Shown here in pieces: positions 22,313 through 33,315 of a stretch of DNA of 64,000 nucleotides. The DNA comes from Beijerinckiaceae bacterium (GTDB taxonomy: Bacteria; Pseudomonadota; Alphaproteobacteria; Rhizobiales; Beijerinckiaceae), in assembly GCA_019745195.1 (NCBI GenBank), contig JAIETL010000062.1:1-64000 (forward strand), in the 5' to 3' direction. Within the stretch, counting starts at the first letter, position 1, and the number at the start of each line of letters is the position of its first letter. Made by a program: the position numbers and the translations under genes. The notes under the pieces are model-generated. The model made no database searches and was not told the origin of the DNA. It was given only the letters and a program-made list of their open reading frames with translations.

Positions 22313-22750
22313 GTGCTTTCAGACCGACGTGCGTGGTTTGCCGCTCTCTTGCTGATTTGTTCAATCGCGTTGTTTGCCATGGGAGCCAATCTGATACGCG
22401 ATGAGAATGCCTTTCATGCAAACTCGAGCCTTGCTACTGCGCAGATCACGTCAGCATTTCAAAACCGTGGCGGACCACTTTGGAACGTAAAGTACAAATT
22501 CTCTACGCCGGATAACATCGACCGCGTGTACACTGGGCCAAGCCGGATGGCGGAGAATGACCGATATTTCTCCAAGCCGGACGTCGGTAGCGCGGTCCAG
22601 ATCCGCTATCTCCGCACCGACCCGACCCAGAACGCAGTCGCGTCGTATAATGCCTTACACTGGCCGGCCTATCTGAGGTTTGCCTGCGGCCTCCTTGTGC
22701 TTTGGGCAGCTTTTGCGAGATTAAAGGCAATCCTCAGCTCTCGGCGGTAG
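22313..22750 (+). CDS. DUF3592-type membrane protein
   Basis: A 145-aa protein with a hydrophobic N-terminal segment (AWFAALLLICSIALFAMGA), a soluble beta-rich loop (LATAQITSAFQN...WNVKYKFSTPDN...GSAVQIRYLRTDP) and a C-terminal membrane segment (LRFACGLLVLWAAFARL). The layout and the VQIRYLRTDPTQN string match DUF3592 proteins, function unknown. The start is GTG at 22313, 3 bp after the LysE-family stop; ATG 22379 would cut off the first membrane segment. Somewhat richer in A/T than the flanking genes. Confidence 0.72.
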   Translation: MLSDRRAWFAALLLICSIALFAMGANLIRDENAFHANSSLATAQITSAFQNRGGPLWNVKYKFSTPDNIDRVYTGPSRMAENDRYFSKPDVGSAVQIRYLRTDPTQNAVASYNALHWPAYLRFACGLLVLWAAFARLKAILSSRR

Positions 22751-22782
22751 TCAACTGACGACGGATACGGCAAACCCTCGCC

Positions 22783-24618
22783 ATGCCGCTCTCCCGCGAA
22801 TCAGACGCCCGCGCGATCCTCAAATCCGTCTTCGGCTATGACGATTTCCGCCCCGGCCAGTGGGAGGTGATCGAGGCCGCGCTGGCTGGCCGCGACGTTT
22901 TCGCCGTGATGCCGACGGGCTCGGGCAAATCGATGTGCTATCAGGTGCCGGCGCTGGTCGCGGGCGGGCTGACGCTCGTCGTCTCGCCGCTGATCGCGCT
23001 GATGCGCGACCAGGTCGGGCAGTTGACGCGCGCCGGCGTCGCGGCGGCCTCGCTGAATTCGATGAACACGGAGAGTGAGGCGGCGGAGGCCTGGGACAGG
23101 CTCAACGCCGGCGATCTCAGGCTGCTTTTCGTCTCGCCCGAGCGGCTTTCGGGCGAGGGACTGGTCGGCCGCCTGCGCCGGCTCGGCGTGACGCGGCTAG
23201 CCATCGACGAGGCGCATTGCGTCTCGCAATGGGGCCATGATTTCCGGCCCGAATACCGGCTGCTCGCCAAGACGCGCGAGGCGCTGGGCGGCGTGCCGGT
23301 GACGGCGTTGACCGCCACCGCCGACAAGCAGACGCGCGACGACATCGCTCAGCAGCTCTTCCCGCAGCCGCCGCATCTGGTGGTGCATTCCTTCGACCGG
23401 CCCAACCTCAAGCTCGCCTTCGCACCAAAAGACCAGCCGCGGCGGCAGATTGCCGATTTCCTGACCCGGCATCGCGGCGGCTCGGGCATCGTCTACTGCT
23501 CGTCGCGCGGCCGCACCGAGCGGCTGGCCGAGGGTTTGCGCGAGAAGGGATACAACGCCCTGCCCTATCATGCCGGCATGGAGCAGGGGGTGCGCAACCG
23601 CAACCAGGATGTTTTCCTGCAGGAGGACGGCGTCGTCGTCTGCGCCACCATCGCCTTCGGCATGGGCATCAACAAGCCCGATGTCCGCTTCGTCGTCCAT
23701 GCCGACATGCCGGGCTCGATCGAGAGCTACTACCAGGAGATCGGCCGCGCCGGGCGCGACGGGCTGTCGGCCGACACGCTGACGCTTTACGGCATCGAGG
23801 ACATGGCGCTGCGCCGCCGCCAGATCGACGAGAAGGCGATCGACGGCGAGCGCCGCCGCATCGAGCACAAACGCCTCAACGCCATGATCGATCTGTGCGA
23901 GTCGGCCCTATGTCGCCGCAGCGCCCTGCTCTCCTATTTCGGCGAGGAAACCGAAAGCTGCAAACACGGAAATGCGCCGCTCCGCTGCGATCTCTGCGGG
24001 GCGGATGCCCAACTCACCGACGCGACGCTCGATGCGCGAAAGCTGCTCTCGGCGGTGGCGCGCTCGGGCCAGCGTTTCGGGGCGGCCCATCTCGCCGACA
24101 TTCTGACCGGCACTGTGACCGAGGCAATCCGCCGCCAGAACCATGACGGGCTGAAGACCTTCGGCGTCGGAAAGGACAAGCCCAAGAGCGCGTGGACCGC
24201 GCTGGCGCGAAAACTCTTCGCGGCGGGCGCGCTGGCCGAGGCCAGCGTCGAGCATGGCGGCTTCTGCCTCACCGAAAAAGGCGACGAGATCCTGCTCGGT
24301 CGCGAGCCGATCGCGCTCAGGGCCGATCCGCATGCCGGCATCAGGATGCGCCGCGCGCTGCGCGAGGCCGCCCGCGCCGACGGGCTCGACGAGGGCACGG
24401 CCGGGATGTTCGAGCATCTGCGCCGCCTGCGGCTCCAGATCGCTCGCGAGGAAGGCGTCGCGGCCTATATCATCTTCACCGACCGGACTTTGATCGCGAT
24501 GGCGCGCGAACGGCCGCTCGATCTCGACGCAATGCGTGCGATCGAAGGCGTCGGCGAACGCAAGCTCGCGCAATATGGCGAAGCGTTTCTGGAAGCGATC
24601 GCGGGGTTCGAGGGGTAG
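22783..24618 (+). CDS. recQ: ATP-dependent DNA helicase RecQ
   Basis: 3'-5' DNA helicase (611 aa) of recombination and fork repair. Walker A VMPTGSGKSMCYQVPAL, the DEAH box AIDEAHCVSQWGHDFRPEY, the RecQ-Ct zinc-binding region with Cys residues at CRRSALLSYFGEETESCKHGN/LRCDLC, the winged-helix domain, and a C-terminal HRDC domain (REEGVAAYIIFTDRTLIAMA...GVGERKLAQYGEAFLEAI). Complete and of standard length. A perfect inverted repeat follows the stop. Confidence 0.98.
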   Translation: MPLSRESDARAILKSVFGYDDFRPGQWEVIEAALAGRDVFAVMPTGSGKSMCYQVPALVAGGLTLVVSPLIALMRDQVGQLTRAGVAAASLNSMNTESEAAEAWDRLNAGDLRLLFVSPERLSGEGLVGRLRRLGVTRLAIDEAHCVSQWGHDFRPEYRLLAKTREALGGVPVTALTATADKQTRDDIAQQLFPQPPHLVVHSFDRPNLKLAFAPKDQPRRQIADFLTRHRGGSGIVYCSSRGRTERLAEGLREKGYNALPYHAGMEQGVRNRNQDVFLQEDGVVVCATIAFGMGINKPDVRFVVHADMPGSIESYYQEIGRAGRDGLSADTLTLYGIEDMALRRRQIDEKAIDGERRRIEHKRLNAMIDLCESALCRRSALLSYFGEETESCKHGNAPLRCDLCGADAQLTDATLDARKLLSAVARSGQRFGAAHLADILTGTVTEAIRRQNHDGLKTFGVGKDKPKSAWTALARKLFAAGALAEASVEHGGFCLTEKGDEILLGREPIALRADPHAGIRMRRALREAARADGLDEGTAGMFEHLRRLRLQIAREEGVAAYIIFTDRTLIAMARERPLDLDAMRAIEGVGERKLAQYGEAFLEAIAGFEG

Positions 24619-24631
24619 GAGACATCTCGCC

Positions 24632-24706
24632 GTCTTTGCGAGCGCAGCGAAGCAATCCAGCCGTCTCGCGCAAACCTCTGGATTGCTTCGCTGCGCTCGC
24701 AAAGAC
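24632..24706. repeat. Perfect 29-bp inverted repeat (family B) after recQ
   Basis: Left arm 24632-24660 (starts GTCTTTGCGAGCGCAGCGAA) and right arm 24678-24706 are exact reverse complements over 29 bp with a 17-bp loop. It lies between the convergent recQ and adc genes, so it could terminate both. Confidence 0.93.
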
Positions 24707-24710
24707 GATT

Positions 24711-25457
24711 TCACCCCTTCATGTAGTCGTGGATCTTTCGCCCAAACGGCAGGGTCAGGTCGGCGATGAAGTGGTGCGCGCCGAGCACCCGACGCACCGG
24801 CAAATCGGCGACCGGCGCGTTGACATGCGGGACCAGATGCAGCCGGCCGGGACCGATCCAGGAACCCTTGACGGTGATGTCGGTCAGGTTCAGCGCGACG
24901 AGCTGGCAGATCTCCGGCTCGCCGTCGACGCCGGGGATGATCTTGAGGTTGACTTGAGTCTTCGAGAGCATCGCGGTCGTCCTGACGCCGTTGCCGGCCA
25001 GGCTCTCATGCTTGTAGCCCATCGTGCCCATGGCGACCTGCTGGCCGGCATATTCGAGCGTGCCCGTCAGCGTGTCCTTCACCGTCTCCAGTTTGGGATG
25101 GGCGTATTTCTTGGGGAAGCCCCAGATCTCTCGCCCGGCCGAGATGGGCGGTTCGATGTCGAGATACATCTGTGAGACGAAATTGACCTCCTCCTCGCCG
25201 AACAGGCAGGGGATGACGATGCCGGTCTCGGTGTAACTGCCGAAGCCCGAGGAATCCGGCATCTTGATCCATTCATAATGCACCACCGGCTGCGCGATCG
25301 GCATCAGCGGCTCGGGCAGATGATGGCGGATCAGCTCCGGGTCGGTCTCGTAGCTGATGATCATGTATTCGCGGTCGATGAAGCGGTACGGCCCGGCCGG
25401 ATAGCTTGGGCCGGCGAGCGGCATCGAGGGCAGATCGAGGATGTCCTTGCGGTTCAT
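24711..25457 (-). CDS. adc: Acetoacetate decarboxylase
   Basis: Schiff-base enzyme (248 aa) that turns acetoacetate into acetone and CO2. The active-site region REIWGFPKKYAHPKLE carries the Lys pair (K116/K117, one forming the Schiff base and the other lowering its pKa). ADC-family features NFVSQMYLDIEPPISAGRE and YEWIKMPDSS are also present. The start at 25457 (MNRKDILDLPSMPLAGPSYP) fits; the long upstream extension of the frame belongs to antisense sequence. The next minus-strand gene, 168 bp upstream and separated by a repeat, is 3-hydroxybutyrate dehydrogenase, whose product is acetoacetate. Confidence 0.95.
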   Translation of the reverse strand: MNRKDILDLPSMPLAGPSYPAGPYRFIDREYMIISYETDPELIRHHLPEPLMPIAQPVVHYEWIKMPDSSGFGSYTETGIVIPCLFGEEEVNFVSQMYLDIEPPISAGREIWGFPKKYAHPKLETVKDTLTGTLEYAGQQVAMGTMGYKHESLAGNGVRTTAMLSKTQVNLKIIPGVDGEPEICQLVALNLTDITVKGSWIGPGRLHLVPHVNAPVADLPVRRVLGAHHFIADLTLPFGRKIHDYMKG

Positions 25458-25491
25458 GGCGTGGCCTCCATCAAGCTGAAACTGCTTCCTT

Positions 25492-25607
25492 AAGCCCTCA
25501 TCCTGAGGAGCGCCGCAGGCGCGTCTCGAAGGATGCTCCAGCAGTCTCCGGAAACATCTGGAGCATCCTTCGAGACGCCGCTTCGCGGCTCCTCGGGATG
25601 AGGGCTT
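25492..25607. repeat. Dispersed inverted repeat (family C) between adc and bdhA
   Basis: Arms start AAGCCCTCATCCTGAGGAGC and end CTCGGGATGAGGGCTT, with GTCTCGAAGGATGCTCCAG matched by CTGGAGCATCCTTCGAGAC inside. An imperfect hairpin of about 116 bp, of the CTCATCCTGAGGAGC type that I recognise as common in Bradyrhizobium-like genomes. Confidence 0.9.
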
Positions 25608-25624
25608 TGGGTAGACGTCGGCGA

Positions 25625-26407
25625 TTACTGCGCGGTCCAGCCGCCGTCGATCGGCAGGATGACGCCGGTGATCGACTTCGCCGCGTCCGAGGCGAGGAAT
25701 GCCGCCAACGCGGCGACTTCCTCGGAAGTGACGAACTGCTTGGTCGGCTGGGCGTGCAGCAGCACATCCTCGATGACCTGCTCTCTGGTCAGCCCGCGCG
25801 CCGCCATGGTCTCGGGAACCTGCTTCTCGACCAGGGGCGTCCAGACATAGCCGGGGCAGATCGCGTTGACCGTGACGCCGAAGGTCGCGGCTTCCAGCGC
25901 CACCGTCTTGGTCAGGCCGGCGATGCCGTGCTTGGCGGCGACATAAGCCGACTTGAACGGCGAGGCGACCAGGGCATGCGCGGAGGCCGTGTTGATGATG
26001 CGGCCGAATTTCCGCGCTTTCATGCCCGGCAGCGCGGCGCGGATCGAATGGAAGGCAGCCGAGAGGTTGATCGCGATGATTGCGTCCCATTTCTCGACCG
26101 GGAACTCCTCGATGGCCGAGACGAACTGGATGCCGGCATTGTTGACCAGAATATCGACCGAGCCGAACTCGCTCTCGGCCTGCTCGATCATGGCCGCGAT
26201 CGCGCCGCCATGGGCCATGTCGGCGGGGCTGTAGCGGGCGATCACGCCGAAATCGGCCTCGATGCCAGCGCGCTCGGCTTCGATCTCGTCTGGCTTGCCG
26301 AAGCCGTTGATGACGATGTTGGCGCCCTCGCTGGCATAGGCGCGCGCGATGGCGAGCCCAATGCCTGAGGTCGAGCCCGTGACGATGGCCGTCTTGCCTT
26401 GCAACAT
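25625..26407 (-). CDS. bdhA: 3-hydroxybutyrate dehydrogenase (SDR)
   Basis: Short-chain dehydrogenase (260 aa) that converts D-3-hydroxybutyrate to acetoacetate with NAD. Rossmann motif TGSTSGIGLAIARAYA (10-25), NNAGIQFVSAIEEFP, catalytic Ser in INTASAHALVASPFKSAY followed by the YVAAK Tyr/Lys pair, and the BDH-type insert VEKQVPETMAARGLTREQVI with the C-terminus SITGVILPIDGGWTAQ. These variable regions match bacterial BDH rather than generic SDRs. Likely co-expressed with adc and divergent from the patatin-like gene: a 3-hydroxybutyrate/PHB breakdown unit. Confidence 0.94.
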   Translation of the reverse strand: MLQGKTAIVTGSTSGIGLAIARAYASEGANIVINGFGKPDEIEAERAGIEADFGVIARYSPADMAHGGAIAAMIEQAESEFGSVDILVNNAGIQFVSAIEEFPVEKWDAIIAINLSAAFHSIRAALPGMKARKFGRIINTASAHALVASPFKSAYVAAKHGIAGLTKTVALEAATFGVTVNAICPGYVWTPLVEKQVPETMAARGLTREQVIEDVLLHAQPTKQFVTSEEVAALAAFLASDAAKSITGVILPIDGGWTAQ

Positions 26408-26602
26408 CCCGATCTACTCCCGAACCGACGCGCGGAAAGCCCCGTTGCAGCAAGTGCTGAGCCAGCATGCTGACAGAGCGATGACCCTTGCCTGACATGG
26501 CGATGACGCATCGCAGCAAGAGACCGCGACGTCATACGGGTGTCACCCGCAAACACGCAGAAACGAGCGGTTTCTTGCCGTTGTTTCGAGGAGCGCTGCA
26601 GC

Positions 26603-27769
26603 ATGAACGCGTCGATAGGCCTCGATCTCGCGGAAAGGCGCTATCTCGGCTGGCGTCCCGAACGCTGCGACCGGGTCGCGCTCGTGCTGCAGGGCGGCGG
26701 CGCACTCGGAGCCTATCAGGCCGGCGTCTACCAGGCGCTGCACGAGGCCGATATCGAGCCCGACTGGGTCTCCGGGGTCTCGATCGGCGCGATCAACTCG
26801 GCGATCATCGCCGGCAATCCGCGCGAGCGGCGGCTGGAGCGGCTGGAGACCTTCTGGAACCGCATCACCGACCGCAAGGTCTGGTGGTTCACACCGGAGG
26901 GCGACGTCTTCCGCCAGGCCCGCAACGCGACGTCCTCACTTCTGACCACCATCCTAGGCCAGCCCGGTTTCTTCGAGCCGCGCCGCACAAGCGCCTGGCT
27001 GGCGCCGGCCGGCGCACCCGATGCGACGAGCTTCTACGACACTTCTCCTCTGCGCGAGACGCTGCTGGAGCTGGTCGATTTCGACCTGATCAACACCAAG
27101 GCGGTGCATTTCTCGGTCGGCGCGGTCAACGCGCTATCGGGCAATTTCGTCTATTTCGACAATACGCTGGAGGCGATCACGCCCGAGCATGTAATGGCCT
27201 CTGGCGCGCTTCCGCCGGCCTTCCCGACCGTGCAGATCGGCACCGAGCATTACTGGGACGGCGGCATCGTCTCCAACACGCCGCTCCAGCACCTGCTCAA
27301 CCAGGAGGACACGCTGAATTCGCTGATCTTCCAGGTCGATCTGTTCTCATCGCGCGGCCCGATGCCGCGCACGATGCAGGACGTGATGGGCCGGCACAAG
27401 GACATCATGTACTCCTCGCGCACGCGCTACACGACCGACCTTTTTCAGCAGTTGCAGGGCTGGAAGAAGCAGGCGCACAAGGCGCTGACGCATATTCCCG
27501 ACGCCAGCCTGAGCGAGGAGGACCGCACCCTGCGCGACGAACTGGCGCTGATCCCGGAGCACACCATCCTGCAACTGATCTACCAGCAGAAATCCTATGA
27601 GAGCCACGCCAAGGACCATGAGTTCTCGCGCACCTCGATGAAGGAGCACTGGCATTCCGGCTATGAGGACACGCGCCAGACGCTGACCCGCAAGGACTGG
27701 CTGACGATCCCGCCCGACGGCGCCGGCATCGTCACCCATGACGTCCACCGGGATTTCGAGCGGCGCTGA
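26603..27769 (+). CDS. Patatin-like phospholipase/hydrolase (DUF3734 type)
   Basis: Ser-Asp dyad acyl hydrolase (388 aa). Oxyanion loop GGGALGAYQAG (31-41), nucleophile S60 in GVSIGAIN and catalytic Asp about 219 in YWDGGIVSNTP. The C-terminal part (KDIMYSSRTRY... LQLIYQQKSYESHAKDHEFSR) is the DUF3734-type extension. I chose ATG 26603 with an upstream GAGGAG ribosome site. It faces away from bdhA, and genes of this type are repeatedly found beside 3-hydroxybutyrate dehydrogenase in alphaproteobacteria, so a role in PHB granule or lipid turnover is plausible but unproven. Confidence 0.88.
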   Translation: MNASIGLDLAERRYLGWRPERCDRVALVLQGGGALGAYQAGVYQALHEADIEPDWVSGVSIGAINSAIIAGNPRERRLERLETFWNRITDRKVWWFTPEGDVFRQARNATSSLLTTILGQPGFFEPRRTSAWLAPAGAPDATSFYDTSPLRETLLELVDFDLINTKAVHFSVGAVNALSGNFVYFDNTLEAITPEHVMASGALPPAFPTVQIGTEHYWDGGIVSNTPLQHLLNQEDTLNSLIFQVDLFSSRGPMPRTMQDVMGRHKDIMYSSRTRYTTDLFQQLQGWKKQAHKALTHIPDASLSEEDRTLRDELALIPEHTILQLIYQQKSYESHAKDHEFSRTSMKEHWHSGYEDTRQTLTRKDWLTIPPDGAGIVTHDVHRDFERR

Positions 27770-27859
27770 CGGCGCATCTCCGAAGGCGGGCTGCTCCGAA
27801 AACGGATGGCCTCGCGCACGCACGCGCATACGCGTGAAAAAGCCGCACTGAACGTCTAT

Positions 27860-30342
<2,483 letters not shown>

Positions 30343-30379
30343 ACGATCGCGTCGCGACGACCACTGACGAAAGCGGGCG

Positions 30380-31276
30380 ATGGCGTCGAGAGAATCGCCC
30401 GACAACGCCGGCAAGCTCCTCGGCTTCGTCTGGGCCGGCATGTCGGTTGCGATCTTTTCCGGCTGGTTTGTCGTGACGCGCTTCAGCGTCACGCGCGAAC
30501 TCAATATCTGGGACATCACGGCGATCCGCTACGGCATCGGGGCGGCCGTCCTGCTGCCCGTGCTCATACGCAGCCGTCTTTCGCTGCGGGACTGGGGCCT
30601 CGGTCTGGTTTTCGCGATTCTGTGGGGAGCGCCTTTCGCGCTCCTCGTCGCGCTCGGCCTGCAGCTCACCAGCGCAGCCCAGGCGGCCTCGACAGCGCCG
30701 ACCCTGATGCCGGTCTTTGCCGGTTTGATCGCCTGGGCCGCGCTGCGCGAGTTTCCGGGCTGGCCGAGGCTTCTCGGGTATGGCGCGATCAGCGGCGGGC
30801 TTGTTGCACTCACGGCCAGTTATGCGGCGTCCGGCTCCGCCTTCGATCCGACCGGGCTGGCGGCGCTCGCGCTGGCTGCCGCGATGTGGGCCATCTACAC
30901 GCTGATATTCCGCAAGGCCGCGCTGACGCCGCTGCAGGCGGCGGCCCTGATCTGCCTGTGGTCGGCGCTGCTGTTCCTGCCGCCCTATCTCTGGCTTGGC
31001 CTCGGACAGATGGGCCGCGCCTCGACGCAGGAGCTGTTGCTGCAGGGCGGCTATCAGGGCGTGCTGATGAGCGCGGTCGCGATCGTCACCTTCAACCGGG
31101 CCGTCGCCCGGCTCGGCTCCGGCGCGGCGACCGCCGTGATCGCGCTGATCCCGGTCGCGGCGACGCTGATCGCAATCCCCGTTCTCGGCGAAATGCCGGG
31201 CCGCTTGGGCGGCGCGGCCATTTTCGTGATCGTCCTGGGCGTCGTCCTCGCCGCATCGCCCCGGCCCGCCGTCTGA
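30380..31276 (+). CDS. DMT-superfamily (EamA) transporter
   Basis: A 298-aa membrane protein with about ten helices in two EamA repeats (repeat 1 about 12-145, repeat 2 about 155-290). Seen: GFVWAGMSVAIFSGWFVVTRF, FAILWGAPFALLVALGL, AAQAASTAPTLMPVFAGLIAWAAL and the mirror segment ATAVIALIPVAATLIAIPVLGE. Metabolite/drug transporter superfamily; substrate not predictable. Follows gyrB by 37 bp and may be transcribed with it. Confidence 0.88.
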   Translation: MASRESPDNAGKLLGFVWAGMSVAIFSGWFVVTRFSVTRELNIWDITAIRYGIGAAVLLPVLIRSRLSLRDWGLGLVFAILWGAPFALLVALGLQLTSAAQAASTAPTLMPVFAGLIAWAALREFPGWPRLLGYGAISGGLVALTASYAASGSAFDPTGLAALALAAAMWAIYTLIFRKAALTPLQAAALICLWSALLFLPPYLWLGLGQMGRASTQELLLQGGYQGVLMSAVAIVTFNRAVARLGSGAATAVIALIPVAATLIAIPVLGEMPGRLGGAAIFVIVLGVVLAASPRPAV

Positions 31277-31297
31277 GTCGTCTGCTTCGTCCCTCTC

Positions 31298-32227
31298 TCA
31301 AGCCGAGAACACCGACCACCCCGTCGCCTCGGCCAGTCGCTCCAGCGCCTGCGTGCCCAGCATCGAGTTGCCGTTGGCGTTGAGGCCAGGCGACCAGACC
31401 GCAATCGATGCTTTCCCCGGCGCAATCGCGAGGATGCCGCCGCCGACACCGGATTTTCCCGGCAAACCAACCCTGAAGGCGAAATCGCCCGAGGCGTCGT
31501 AGTGGCCGCAGGTCAGCATCAGCGCGTTGATGCGGCGCGCTCGTTGGCCCGAGACGACGCGCGGGCCGCCCGGCTCCAGCAGCCCGCCATGCATCAGGTA
31601 GCGCCCGGCCATGGCGAGCTGGCGGCAGCTCATGGCGATGGCGCATTGATGGAAATAGACGCCGAGCGTCAGCTCCGGCGCGTGGTGGATGTTGCCGAAC
31701 GCCTTCATGTAATTCGCCAGCGCGACGTTGCGGAAGCCGGTCTGCTGCTCGGCGCGGGCGACATGTTCGTCGATGGTGATCGCATCGTCGTCGGCGAGAT
31801 AGCGCACGAAGCGCAGAAGCTCGCCGATGGCGACGCGCGGCTCGTGGCCGGCGAGGTTGACGTCGGCGACGACGAGCGCGCCGGCGTTGATGAAGGGGTT
31901 GCGCGGAATGCCCTGCTCGCGCTCGAGCTGGACGATGGAGTTGAAAGCCGTGCCCGACGGCTCCCGGCCGACGCGCCGCCAGAGCGTGTCGCCGATCTTG
32001 CCGAGCGCCTGCGTCAACGCGAAAACCTTCGAGACGCTCTGGATCGAGAAGGGTTCGTCGGCGTCTCCGGCGGCATGGGCCGTCCCGTCCGCCAAAACGA
32101 CGCAGATGCCGAAGCGGCCGGGATCGACCTTCGCGAGCGGCGGGATATAGGTCGCCACCTCGCCGCGCTCGGGAGCCACGGCCATCGCATCGGCGATGTC
32201 GCGGACGAGCCGCGCGATATCGGTCAC
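31298..32227 (-). CDS. glsA: Glutaminase GlsA
   Basis: Serine-dependent beta-lactamase-fold glutaminase (309 aa) that hydrolyses glutamine to glutamate and ammonia. Catalytic SxxK is in [16 protein letters not shown]; other family strings are [49 protein letters not shown] and [19 protein letters not shown]. The start codon appears to be GTG at 32227. Single gene, convergent with the DMT transporter. Confidence 0.96.
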   Translation of the reverse strand: MTDIARLVRDIADAMAVAPERGEVATYIPPLAKVDPGRFGICVVLADGTAHAAGDADEPFSIQSVSKVFALTQALGKIGDTLWRRVGREPSGTAFNSIVQLEREQGIPRNPFINAGALVVADVNLAGHEPRVAIGELLRFVRYLADDDAITIDEHVARAEQQTGFRNVALANYMKAFGNIHHAPELTLGVYFHQCAIAMSCRQLAMAGRYLMHGGLLEPGGPRVVSGQRARRINALMLTCGHYDASGDFAFRVGLPGKSGVGGGILAIAPGKASIAVWSPGLNANGNSMLGTQALERLAEATGWSVFSA

Positions 32228-32364
32228 GGCAGTGTCCCCTCTCCGGGTCGCGGGCGCGCAGCAAGCCCGTCCGGGGACGCGCGGTCAAGCCGTCTGCACA
32301 CAGGCTGCCGAGAGGGGCGCGCGTCGCCTCGGCGCACGTCATCGGCCGAAGCAGGCCGCCGCCT

Positions 32365-33171
32365 TCAGTTCGCGCGACGATAGACCCAGACGCGGGCCGG
32401 CGGGATGTTGCGCAGGACCCAGTCGGAGACGAAGGCTTTCAGCCCCGAACCCTTGCGCGGCACCGGCGAGATAACCGAATAGGTGAACTGGATCAGCGGC
32501 GCGCCGTCGGCCAGCAGCGTAAAGGCGTCGCGGGCGAAGGCGCTGCGCATCGCGGGCGGCCGCGAGAACAGCGGCAGGCTGGAGACGACGGCGACCGCCT
32601 TGCCTTCGAGATGGCCGGCCAAGGTCGTCGACAGCGCATAGGCGTCGCCCTCGACCACGGTGGCGCGCGGAAAGCGCTGGCGCAGCAGCGTGCAGAATTC
32701 GGGGCTGTACTCGACGAGGATCAGGCGCGCCTCGTCGATGCCGCGCTCGACCAACGCCTCGGTGACCGGGCCGGTGCCGGGGCCGATCTCGATCACGGGG
32801 CCCGGAACCTCGGGATCGACGAAGGACGCCATGCGCCGCGCCAAGGCCGGCCCCGAAGGCGTCACCGAGCCGGTGCGCATCGGCGCGTCGAGCCAGGAGC
32901 GGATGAAGCGGGCCTCGTCGCCGAGCTTGGTCTTGGCCTCGCCCGCAGCCTTGCTGACGCGCGTCTTGAGGCGGCCCGCCGTATGGCGAACCTCGTCCTC
33001 GACCTTGTAGCGCACGGCCGCGACCTTCAGCCTGACCTCGGCGACGCTGTCGACGAGGTCGGCCGCGGTGACGCGCACCTCGTCCTCGATGCGCGTGGCC
33101 ATGCTGGACTGGCCGATCCGCGCCGAGAGCGAAAGCGGGCGCGCGCGCCCCTGCCGGACAAGTTGAGACAT
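32365..33171 (-). CDS. SAM-dependent methyltransferase, PmtA-like, with N-terminal helical extension
   Basis: A 268-aa class I methyltransferase. The SAM-binding loop VIEIGPGTGPVTEALVERG and the following EYSPEFCTLLRQRFPRATVVEGDAY, SSLPLF and FTYSVISPVPR resemble rhizobial PmtA phospholipid N-methyltransferases (phosphatidylethanolamine to phosphatidylcholine). Unlike PmtA it has about 85 extra residues at the N-terminus: charged and helical, with repeating V-R/K spacing (RIEDEVRVTAADLVDSVAEV, RLKVAAVRYKVEDEVRHTAG) like an amphipathic membrane-surface helix. Substrate is therefore inferred, and a paralogous lipid methyltransferase is possible. Upstream lies the Crp/Fnr gene on the same strand. 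Confidence 0.78.
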   Translation of the reverse strand: MSQLVRQGRARPLSLSARIGQSSMATRIEDEVRVTAADLVDSVAEVRLKVAAVRYKVEDEVRHTAGRLKTRVSKAAGEAKTKLGDEARFIRSWLDAPMRTGSVTPSGPALARRMASFVDPEVPGPVIEIGPGTGPVTEALVERGIDEARLILVEYSPEFCTLLRQRFPRATVVEGDAYALSTTLAGHLEGKAVAVVSSLPLFSRPPAMRSAFARDAFTLLADGAPLIQFTYSVISPVPRKGSGLKAFVSDWVLRNIPPARVWVYRRAN

Positions 33172-33315
33172 CTGACCCCTGACGCCGCTGCGACGGGCAG
33201 CAACAATGACGGAAACATGACGTTACCGACCTGTCATATGGGGTCAAGACGCTTTGAGGTCCAGTAAGTTCCTTGCAGGTCCAGTCAAGTTCCTCAGCGG
33301 ATGCGCGCCTGCGCG

